Shown one piece after another: positions 10,963 to 19,449 of a stretch of 64,000 bases of DNA. Within the stretch, counting starts at the first letter, position 1, and each line of letters opens with the position of its first letter. The DNA is taken from the NCBI GenBank assembly GCA_963691705.1, contig OY829539.1, positions 9,178,501 through 9,242,500 on the forward strand. Reading direction: 5' to 3'. The translations under genes and the position numbers were made by a program. The notes below the pieces were generated by a model, which was given only the letters and a program-made list of their open reading frames with translations, searched no databases and was not told where the DNA came from. The stretch is from Viola odorata (lineage: Eukaryota > Streptophyta > Magnoliopsida > Malpighiales > Violaceae).

Positions 10963-13251
10963 CTAAAGATTGGGCGGCGCGTTGACCCCTCCTTGCTGAG
11001 CAGCCTTCCACTGGTAGAAACCGCTATCAGTAATGGTTGAGGCTCTCTTGTCAAAATACGCAGAGAGATCGTCAATACGGAGCTCCTCAACTCCATAATG
11101 ATGCATCACGGCTTCCGACATAATTCCCCCACCCTACTCTAAGTACCAACGACTCTTCTCAGCGTTAAGAGAAAAATCGGCAGACAGCTCAGCGTTTCTC
11201 TGTCTCTCCAAACGCAGACTTTTCTCCTCCTGAGAGAGGCGTATGGCCAGATCGACACGTTGTCGCTTCTCCTCTTCCAAAGCCAACTTAGCAGTCTCTA
11301 GCTCTTGCTTAACAACGATAGCCTCTCCCCGGGCGGCCTCCACACCTTCGTTGGCAGCATTGAGGGCATTTTCAAGACGTTGTCGCTCTTCCAGCAGCCT
11401 GTTTATCTCTCCTTGCCCGTTAGCTACAACTCTGGCATTCTCCTCATCCATATAGTGAAGATGGCAAAGCATAGAAAACGCCTGAGAGCGAAGGAAATTG
11501 ATGCGCCCCTGCTCGCCCCGAGCCACAAAGGCATCCCTCTCTCTTGGAAGGGACAAAATCTCTGCCACCAGATAAGCGGTAGAGGAGAGCACGGTATCAT
11601 GATCAGCATCGGCAGGAAACTGCAGAATACTGTCCCTAAAGGAGCGCAAGCTGACGTGGTGAGTTGGCAGGAGAGGAGGCTCGTATGGAGAAATACCAGC
11701 CATTAAGGCAGGAGCGGGGCCATCCCTCGCAATAGTTGGGTGAGGCATTGGAACAAAGAACAACGCACCAGGAGAAGCTGGCCGGCTAGTGGGGCCTTCC
11801 GCGTTAGGCATTGAGACCTCATTACCTCCGGGCACCTCAGGATTAAGGGCATCAGAATCATAGCCCGTCGGGGTGTGCGAAGAATGGATCGGAGAACCAG
11901 GAGGCACATGGGGTTGACCGTCAAAATCAACAGGTTCAGATTGATCAGCAGACGCACCCTCGCCCCCAGGGACACTCGAACTACGATTGGCGGCCGAGGA
12001 AGAAGGGCTATTCTGAAGATCATAGCGAGCCTTCTTCTGACGCTCGCGAAGGACATCTGCAATAGCCATATCTCCCTGGGAGGTAGAGGGGGCAGAAGCA
12101 GCAACAACTTCCTAAAATAACGCAGAACGTGATAAGAAAATTGTGTAAAAAGAAAGACAAAGTTTTAAAAATAAGAAAAATGCACACCTGAGTGGTGGAG
12201 GACACAAGAGGAATCCCAACAGGAATCGGATCAACCGTAGCCTCTGAAGAAACAACAGTCTGGGACGAAACGGATGGGGCAGCACGTGCTTTCCTAGGTC
12301 GTTTCTGTCTTACAACCCGAGTGCCCGTAACGTTAGCGGTAGCAGTGGCCTCCCCTTCCTCGGCGTTAGCAGCAGCAGCAGCCCTAGCTTCAGCGGCAGC
12401 TTTCTTTTTCGCCTCCTGTTTCCTTCTCCTCCGGAAATACTCGGGCTCCCAACCAGGCGGAGTCACTGCACAGTCACAAAACGTTAGTGTTAGTACTTCT
12501 TGACAACGCAAAAGAAAAAGGTCAAACGCTCACCCTTCTTGCACTGTTCCACGGGCAACCCGTTGGCCACTTTTCGGGCATCAACACTAAAATCAAATTG
12601 AAGCAGCGTCTTCAACCAGCCATCCTCCGGGTCGGAAAGGGGTTTCTGATGACCCCAAGCCCCATCTTTAATTGTTTCGTTGAAGCCAGCCCTCCACAAC
12701 GGCTCAAGCAGATCAACAATAAAAAATTCCTCTTTCCAGTGAGGAATAGAAGACTCAATGCCCATAAGTTTCCAGGTAAAGGGCTTCAAAGAACCGTCTT
12801 CGTAGCGAGGCGATATCGATATCACCCCTTTACGGGAATACAATTGGAAAATGTCATGAAGCAACGCTAAAGTGGGAGATTCTATTCCCTTAAAACGGCA
12901 CAGTGCGGCAAAAGCACTAACAACGCAAATTGCGTTAGGACTCAACTGAGCCGGAGCCAAATCAGAATCAGTCAACAACAATTTTACGAGCGGGTCAAGA
13001 GGGAGACGAAACCCATGATCGAAGAGCTTAGCATACAACATTCTACTATTTCCGGGCAAAATGTTGTTCAGTCGAAGCGATTCAGAAGCAGAATGCACGG
13101 GATATTCCGTGGGAAATCGCGCAGAAAACCCAGCAAGTCTACGGTTAATTAAGGGCAGTGTGTACAGAGAAGTGGGAGTAGTATCAATTACTTCTTCCCC
13201 GGAGGACCTTTGAGGGTCTCCTTCTTCAGAGGATTTTTTAGTTCTAGCCAT
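10963..13251 (-). pseudogene. Antisense gene B: Transposase_28-like domain plus coiled coil
   Basis: The start is ATG at 13251 (MARTKKSSEEG). The exons are 13251-12534, 12465-12188 and 12111-11134, with GT-AG introns of 68 and 76 bases that keep one frame of 657 codons. Residues about 30-200 resemble the Pfam Transposase_28 ('putative gypsy type transposon') family, with LYAKLFDHGFRLPLDPLVK, LAPAQLSPNA and LLHDIFQLY. An Ala/Lys-rich middle follows, and the C-terminal 110 residues are a strong heptad coiled coil (NARVV...RLLEERQRLENAL). The TAG at 11134-11136 is followed in the same frame by 56 more sensible codons to a TAG at 10963-10965, so the stop is probably a recent nonsense change. Homology to gene A runs through the whole length. 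The function is unknown. Confidence 0.75.
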
Positions 13252-13357
13252 GGCTAACAAGGAAGAAACAAAGAGAAAAGAAAAAGGACGTGTACCTTAT
13301 ACCTTCGTGAAAGAGAATGCGAGGAGTCTTGAACCGGAAAGAGAGAGCGACGCAAAG

Positions 13358-13365
13358 TATTTATC
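13358..13365 (-). promoter_or_regulatory. TATA-like box of antisense gene B
   Basis: On the minus strand the bases read GATAAATA, about 107 bases upstream of the ATG at 13251. That allows a start site near 13330 and a leader of about 80 bases. Confidence 0.4.
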
Positions 13366-13878
13366 CAAAGACGCAATAGCGTATAAGGGAAAGATGGAAA
13401 AAGAAAAAGGGGGTAGAAGAAACAACAGATATAACCCTGAAAGGGCGACCAGTCAGCAGCAGACACATGGCGAAGTAGCGCGTCATAAAGTAAGGCACGC
13501 GCCAGAAGGTGCAAATTTGAAATAAGAACGAAACGCTGCTGCATTCGCAACTCCCTAGGAGACGCCTGCTCCAAACGCCTCTCTGTGGAAGGACACGTGT
13601 CTTCTTTCATCATTACCCTTCAAGTCGCATTAAATGAGGGACAGGGGGATTGATTAAAAAACATAAAAAGTAGCGCTGGCCTCGCCAAACGGCGCGATGA
13701 TACAAAGAAGATAAATAAGGACTAACGGTAATATCATGATGAATCATACAGTACGACAAAGGATACAAAGCGTTAGCATTATTACAAGAGAAACAATGTT
13801 CGAATGGTTTTCAAGAAATAACAAAAGAGGAGACAACAACATGAAAAACAAGGAAAGGCCCAGGCACCATCGCTAGCG
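13366..13878. other. Spacer between antisense genes B and A
   Basis: No reading frame of the family is visible. It would contain the distal promoter of gene B and the 3' end of gene A. It includes one CGTTAGC motif (about 13769). Confidence 0.5.
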
Positions 13879-15998
13879 TTAGGTTCTCTCCCTCGAAGGG
13901 TCAGAAGAACCGTTGCCACCTTTGCTAATCTCACCCATCACGATAGATATGTAATCAGCTATCTGGGCCGGATCTGAAGGGTTACCTTTGAAACGAGCCG
14001 CAAATCCAGAAACGAAGGCCTCCAGAACCCTCTTTCTCCATAACTCTTCCTTTAATGGCGCCCGAGCAGACTCCTCATCTCGAGCAAGTATCTCTTCGCG
14101 GAGAAAGAGATTTTTCTTCTTTTCTAGCGCCAATTCCGCCTCCAGAACCTCTACCTTAGCTTTCCCGATAGATTTTTCTCTGTCCAATTCTATTTGGGAC
14201 GATTCGCAAAGACGCGTCAGCGACCTAGAGTGCTCCACCGCCTTTTCAAGCTGCACCCTCGCAACACACAATGCGCTGGAAAAATTATGTGACTCGCGAT
14301 CGTGAATTTCGAATTGATAATTCAGATGACGGAAGAAGTCCAGAGAATCATTCAGAACATGGCGAAAGCGTGCCGAGGGAGGGAGTTGAAGAAATTCCTC
14401 TTTCTCCTTTTTGGAACTCAGCATCTCTCTTATCAAGGGTGCAGTAAACTCATCTCGAGAAAAAGGCTGGGGAACCCCGACAGCGCGAAGGGCATCAAAG
14501 CAAAACCCTGCAAGATTCATACGGTAGGTCGGGACCCCGTTAGGACCAAGATTGATCGAGGGAGGTGGAGGAGAGCCCTGAGAAAAAGTACTCTTGAAAG
14601 GAGTAAAAAACAGCTGTGGAGTAACCATAGGCGGTAGCTCAGCAGTCGAATCCGCCACAGGAGGTGTGACCACTACGTCAGGAATACAATGATCAATCGG
14701 AGAATCGGGAGCGTTAGATATGGGAGGAGGACATTCCATAGGTAGGCCCTCTCCCTCAGTAGAACAAGTTTTTTCCAACGCCTCAGCGGCTTCCGTTGGC
14801 TGAGAGGCGCCTGCCTCTGACGAAACAGCAGGCGTAGAAACAGTTGCCACATCCACAGGAGATGTCCCGGTAGCTTGTCCGCTAGGGGCCACTCGAAGTT
14901 TTTTCCGACGCTGGGAAGCAGCAAGGGAAGAAGCGTGGCAAAGGTCTGACTTAACATCCGCATCCTCGTCATCGCTAGTAATTACCGTCGTTGCGACAGG
15001 GCTGGAGTCCGTCCTCTTGCGGCGCTCCGGTAGCCAATTTTCCACAAAACGAGAAGTTCGCACAGAGCTAACGGGCCTTCGCCCTCCCCGGGCAATCGTC
15101 TTAGTTCTCTTCCTCAGAGGAGGAATGCCACCCCGACTAGAGCCCTCGGCCGAAGGCGAGGCCGGTAAAGTTTGAAGCGGCGTTACATTTAGAGGAGTAC
15201 CAGTGTCACCTGGGAATAAACCGTTAGCTTCTTATAGCAAACAAAGCGTGCGAGGATCAAAGAAAAGAAAATATGGAAAGAAATAGGCTCACCCATAATG
15301 CACTCTTCCAAAAGTTTGAACAGAGCAAAGGCACGAATGCGGTAGTGGGTATTCTTGTCTAACAAAGCGTTAGCCTGGTCCAACTCAGTTCTGGACAAAA
15401 TCGCGGGATTCGTCCAAACGGGGCCTATCAGTTCCTGATTGAAATTGATACGCCACAAACGTGACGGTAGCTCCAAAATAAAGAAGTTGCTCTTCCAATC
15501 AGCTACACCCTTCTTGAAGCCGTGAAAACGTTGCCAAAACGACTGCACGAGCGCATCATCCCACCGGGGAGTAATCTCGATTAAACAATTGTGGCAAATC
15601 ATGCTAAAGAATTTGCGAAACAAAGTGATAGATGGGGTAAAAATGTTCTTCAACTCGCAAGCGCGAAGAAAAGCATAAACCGCACACCAAGAGGAAGGAG
15701 TTATCTGGGCAGGATTAAGGCTATACTCCCGCAGCAGAGTTAGTATCGACTCATGAACGGGAAAGCAGAAACCATAAAGGAACATTTTAAAATAAAGAAG
15801 CCTACTGTGGCCCCACCCTGGATTATGAAGCCGCATATCACTTCCGGGAATAGAAGGCTCATGCCCAGGAGGAAAGGTAATACCATGTTCCTCCAATTCG
15901 GCTTTCAGAACCACATCGCAGGTAAAAATGCTTGGTGATTGGGCGACCTCGGGATCCATGGGCCTAGAGATAATCTGGCGAGGTCTATTCCTAGCCAT
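13879..15998 (-). CDS. Antisense gene A: Transposase_28-like domain plus coiled coil, intact
   Basis: The start is ATG at 15998 (MARNRPRQ), matching the MAR start of gene B. Exon 1 is 15998-15293 and exon 2 is 15209-13879, with an 83-base intron (GTGAGCC ... TTCCCAG). The joined frame is uninterrupted for 678 residues. Residues about 25-230 are Transposase_28-like (LLYFKMFLYGFCFPVHESI, LNPAQITPSSW, ITLFRKFFSM). The middle is Ser/Pro-rich. The C-terminal 200 residues hold a block shared with gene B (EFTAPLIREML...FRHLNYQ) and then a coiled coil (LEKAVEHSRSLTRL to EEILARDEES). It lies antisense to the retrotransposon. I do not know its function. DNA or RNA binding and a role in regulating the element are only guesses. 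Confidence 0.75.
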
Positions 15999-16460
15999 AG
16001 CAAACCAACAAAAAAGGAAATCTGAGAAGGGACGAATTGATACCTTAAAGGAGAAGAATCGCAGAGAAATCGGCGGACAGTGACGAGCGGCCGAAAAGGT
16101 ATTCGGAGAAGAAGACGAAGGAAGACAAAAAGGAAAATTCGAAGTGAGGGCAAAAGTTTTGAGAAATTGGAGAATGACCCTTCTTAAAGGATAAAAATGC
16201 CACCGCATTAATTGAGTCACCAATCGGGCGAAGAGGCGTGTAAAAGAAGTTGGCCACGTGGAAGCGCATTAAAGAAATTTGAAAAAAAAAAGAGAAGTTA
16301 TTCATCGAGACTCCCCGAAAGGGCGACAATGTTGACCCAGTCAGAGTAACCGCGAAGCGATTGCCTCAGTCAGGCCAACCGCTTGCGTTAGCTATCACCA
16401 AGAACCAGCAGGCTAACGGAAATAACGACAAAAAAGGAAAGGCAGAAAGCATCATTTTAT

Positions 16461-16918
16461 TCATAAAACGCCAATAAGCGGGTACAACGCAAAATGGCTA
16501 ATCCTCATCAGGCCAGTAAATGCCATGGTGATAAACCCCGTCATCATCAAGGAATGGCATCTTCCCGTTAGCATTCGGGACAGGCTGGTCTGCCTCCCTT
16601 TCTGGGCAGGACCCTGACGGGCATGACTTTTCTTTGACACTCGAATATGCCAACCCCCACCAGCACAGGTGGGAAAAGCCTCATTCAGCGAACAATCAGG
16701 GGAAGGAAAGCGTTTGCCACCCTCTTGGACAGCAGAACCAGAAGAAGTCAAAGTCGCAAAGGGCGTCTTGGAAGTCCGTTTCCCCTGCCTCTTACGACCC
16801 TTTCGGCGGACCGGAGGCCTCCATGGTGGTGAAGGAGGGGGATGATCTGAGTCCGGTGAAGTCGGGGGAGTCGGCAAGGAGTCGCGATCCATGGAACTCA
16901 AGAAATAAAAATCTGCCA
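16461..16918 (-). CDS. Antisense ORF C, short proline-rich, possibly frameshifted
   Basis: The likely start is ATG 16918 (MADFYFLSS) or ATG 16892 (MDRDSLPTPPTSP). The open frame goes on to 16461 through Pro-, Ser- and basic-rich sequence. In another frame the last 100 or so bases (about 16620-16498) read an acidic/aromatic ending (MPFLDDDGVYHHGIYWPDED), more protein-like than the end of the listed frame. A frameshift or a missed small intron is therefore likely. A clear TATA box precedes it. No family recognised. Confidence 0.4.
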
Positions 16919-16985
16919 TGTGACCTGCAAAAGCAAAAAAGAAGGAAAAGGATGAAGATGAACAGGAAAAGGAAACCAAACTCCC

Positions 16986-16993
16986 TTATATAG
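16986..16993 (-). promoter_or_regulatory. TATA box of antisense ORF C
   Basis: The minus strand reads CTATATAAGGG around these bases, 68 bases upstream of the ATG at 16918. It is a textbook plant TATA box at a usable distance. Confidence 0.55.
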
Positions 16994-17406
16994 CCGAGTA
17001 AGCACTTCAATCCCTGAAAAATCAATTAAGACGCTTGGGAAAAATAACTGCAATTGTAGAATCCGATCCGCCACAGGCACACCTGCTCGTTGAACGCACC
17101 AATCAAAGGGCACCAAAGAACCGCCCAACCACCTGCCACTGAAACGACGGCCCTGTAACAGTCAAGACAGATCATTTATTGCTAATTCCCGGAACACGAC
17201 CACTGCAATACAATGTCCCGAGGAAGACCCATTTTCAGTTGGGCTCATGACAAATATTTCCAACCAATAAAGCAAGCAACCAAGCAAGAAAAAGAGCAGA
17301 CTTGGGAAAAAGCAGAAACAACTATTTATTTATGGCCAGGTGGCCTTAGCATTCAAATATGTACAAGAAACATAAGAAAAACAACGAGAAGAAGCGAAGC
17401 CAGTGG
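16994..17406. other. Spacer between antisense ORFs C and D
   Basis: No coding potential is convincing here. It contains one copy of a 21-base sequence (17230-17250) that reappears against the 3' LTR. Confidence 0.5.
17230..17250. repeat. 21-bp repeat, distal copy (CATTTTCAGTTGGGCT core)
   Basis: The copy differs at one base from 17966-17986, which overlaps the first bases of the 3' LTR. The spacing is 736 bases. See the finding on the missing polypurine tract. Confidence 0.8.
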
Positions 17407-17790
17407 TCAGATATTGGACCCCGCATCATCTTCCCCTAGCACAACGGGAACCTCCCTTAAAGCGTCAACGACGGAGGTCAGTTCGACAAAGCAGGCTCTC
17501 ATGCCCTTCAAGCAGTAGGCCAGCAGATCTTTCCTCTGCTGCAGCATCGAGGCCACCACATCAAGGTGGGCACTGACAGTGGCCAGTTTCGCCAAACTCT
17601 CTAGGGGACTAAAATCCTCCAGAGTTATTCCCAGCTGCCTAGACAAAATAGGGGTTAGCACCCCCTGCAACTCCAGGACATCCTCGGAGGTCTTGGTGAT
17701 CATCCTCTCCAGGAAGCCGATATCGCCCTCAGTAAGATTCTTCAGGGTCAGAGTTTTAGAGATCAGGAAATTGCGAGTCAGTTCATCCAT
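17407..17790 (-). CDS. Antisense ORF D, 127-residue helical protein
   Basis: The frame from ATG 17790 (MDELTRNFLISKTL) is open for 127 codons. The protein is rich in Leu, Glu and Val and looks helical (LTEGDIGFLERMITK, SVVDALREVPVVLGED). No domain is recognised. A TATA-like box lies 61 bases upstream. It is the antisense ORF closest to the 3' LTR. Confidence 0.5.
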   Translation of the reverse strand: MDELTRNFLISKTLTLKNLTEGDIGFLERMITKTSEDVLELQGVLTPILSRQLGITLEDFSPLESLAKLATVSAHLDVVASMLQQRKDLLAYCLKGMRACFVELTSVVDALREVPVVLGEDDAGSNI

Positions 17791-17850
17791 GGCGAAATAT
17801 GAAAAGAAAGAACGTGAAAATGCGAAGAAATTGGCGCAGAGGAACCTCTG

Positions 17851-17857
17851 ATTTATA
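17851..17857 (-). promoter_or_regulatory. TATA box of antisense ORF D
   Basis: The minus strand reads CTATAAATCAG here, about 61 bases upstream of ATG 17790, a short but workable leader. Confidence 0.5.
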
Positions 17858-17983
17858 GATCCTGACACAAAACCGTCAGGACCATCTTCTGAGGCAAAAC
17901 TGCCCCGGTTTTAGAGGGACCCTTCATAAGAGAAGGAACGTTAGCCCTTGGTAAACACTCGGGCTCATTTTCAGTTGGGCTTA

Positions 17984-18553
17984 TGATAACAATTCACCCA
18001 AAAGAAGGGGTATTTTCGTCTATCACTCGGGGGAAGAGACACCGCCACTGTTTCGCACCACCACGGTAGGGACAAGATTGCTACCTTCCCCAAAGGCTAA
18101 CGCTACGAGGGCTAACGATGCCCTACCGGCTCCTCTCACGGACCTCGTGGATGGCTCAAGGAGTTATCTCACCCCCAGAGGAAACCACGCGTCAGGGTTA
18201 ACACTCCGGCCAGTATCCTACCGTGGCAATACCTACCTACACACCTACCGCCAAGGTAGCGTATCACGATAAGGGCGAACCACAGACCCTAACGCGAGCG
18301 ATAACTCCATACTCATTTACTTGGGCAGGAACGCCCCATTCTTCTATAAATACCTCCCCCACAAAGGAGGCAGGTAAGCGGACTTGACTGGCCAAAACTC
18401 TGCCAATTTCAGTACACATACTGACTTAAGCATCGGAGTGTTTCCGCCGGAGACCCCCTTCGGCGCATTGCAGGTACTGTGGACCGTCGCGCACACTGAC
18501 CTGAGAGGAGCTGCTCCACCATACATCCTTCGGCAAAAGACAAATTATTATCA
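17984..18553 (+). repeat. 3' LTR of the Tat element
   Basis: It is gapless against the 5' LTR with about 8 transitions. It ends TTATCA and is followed by the TTCTG duplication. TATAAATA lies at 18345-18352. Confidence 0.95.
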
Positions 18554-18558
18554 TTCTG
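18554..18558. repeat. Target site duplication of the Tat element, right copy
   Basis: TTCTG, identical to 3242-3246. Confidence 0.95.
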
Positions 18559-18981
18559 GCAATTGTCTGCCAATGTCTGGAGTAACATTTTGGCTCTAGT
18601 GACCGTCAGATCTTGTAATGCTCCACTAGCTGCGGAATCCACTTTTTCTTTGCAACTTTGGAGCATCCCATCATAGAAATATTGTATCATAGTGTTGTCT
18701 GCTACTCCGTGAGTGGGACAAACTTCTTGCAAATCACGGAACCTCTGATGATATTCACTGAAGCTCTCGCCGCTTCGTTGTTGAATTGCGGCCATATCTT
18801 TCCTAGCTATACCTGTCTTCGTTGCATTCCAATACTTATTAAGGAACATTGTAGACATCTCTGCCCACGTGTTGATGGTGTTATGGGGCAAACTATAAAA
18901 CCAGTTTTGAGCAGCCCCTTCTAGAGAGCTTGGAAAGGCCTTTAGCTTTGCCCTTTCCATGTTCACAGCAGTTGGTTTCAT
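18554..18981 (-). pseudogene. Athila gag, capsid part (right of the nested insertion)
   Basis: The minus-strand frame holds the Athila gag core (KLKAFPSSLEGAAQNWFYSL, TWAEMSTMFLNKYW, QRSGESFSEYHQRFRDL, IQYFYDGM). It runs into the Tat LTR at 18553 and continues at 3246 on the other side. Upstream at about 18990 a stop splits it from the gag start. Confidence 0.9.
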
Positions 18982-19382
18982 AATGTCACACTAAACATGG
19001 AGATTCCTCAGGTGCTTGAATGGATTTTCATTGGAATGGTCGTAGAATTTGGGAAGGTTGGCCACCATGTTGGTCTTTATGGACCAATCATTTACCACAG
19101 CAGGTAGGTTGATACAAGAAAAGGTCTCCTGTTCTGCTGTTCTGTTCAGCTCCCTCATTGTCGGTTCTGGTCCATGGCTAGAACGAATGGTTCGTCTTGG
19201 TCAAGGTGTTGGCCAAGATCGAGATCTGAACTGTAAGTTGTTTCGGAACTGGAGGTTTCCGATTCACTTTCTTCCTGGGCTGCTCTTTGTCGAGCTTGCC
19301 TCCTAAGTTGTGCTTCGGTCCTTGTGAGATTGGGATTGCAAGGTAACAAATCTTGTTCTCTGCTAGAGGACCTGGTCATCAA
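18982..19382 (-). pseudogene. Athila gag, N-terminal part (broken)
   Basis: Starting at 19382 (MTRSSSREQ) it reads LTRTEAQLRRQARQRAAQEE, an acidic Ser-rich stretch, then a stop at about 19155. A second frame carries VVNDWSIKTNMVANLPKFYD and leads to the capsid part, with a further stop near 18992. At least two lesions therefore break gag. A related N-terminus is readable at 23013-23280. Confidence 0.75.
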
Positions 19383-19426
19383 CTGTCATGAAATATAATA
19401 AAAGAAACTACAAATACCGTTAGAAA

Positions 19427-19444
19427 TCCCCGGCAACGACGCCA
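19427..19444 (-). other. Primer binding site of the Athila element (tRNA-Asp type)
   Basis: On the minus strand it reads TGGCGTCGTTGCCGGGGA, five bases after the LTR. It differs by one base from the tRNA-Asp-complementary TGGCGCCGTTGCCGGGGA used by many Athila elements. Confidence 0.85.
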
Positions 19445-19449
19445 AAATT

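Larger units (their letters stand above)
3247..18553 (+). mobile_element. Tat-lineage Ty3 LTR retrotransposon with antisense gene block
   Basis: The two 570-bp LTRs begin TGATAA and end TTATCA and are flanked by a perfect TTCTG duplication. From left to right it has LTR, a TGG-initiated primer-site candidate, gag, pol (protease, RT, RNase H, a second archaeal-type RNase H, integrase), two tandem-repeat arrays, four minus-strand ORFs, and LTR. The double RNase H is the hallmark of the Tat branch, and antisense ORFs between pol and the 3' LTR are known in that branch. It is decayed only lightly: gag and pol each contain an in-frame stop and there is a likely frameshift between them. About 8 LTR differences in 570 bases suggest an insertion within roughly the last million years, assuming common plant substitution rates. 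Confidence 0.93.

Noticed and set aside
11243..11706. Plus-strand frames across gene B's coiled coil
   Set aside because: They are shadows of the Lys/Glu/Arg-rich minus-strand gene, which has motifs and splice sites.
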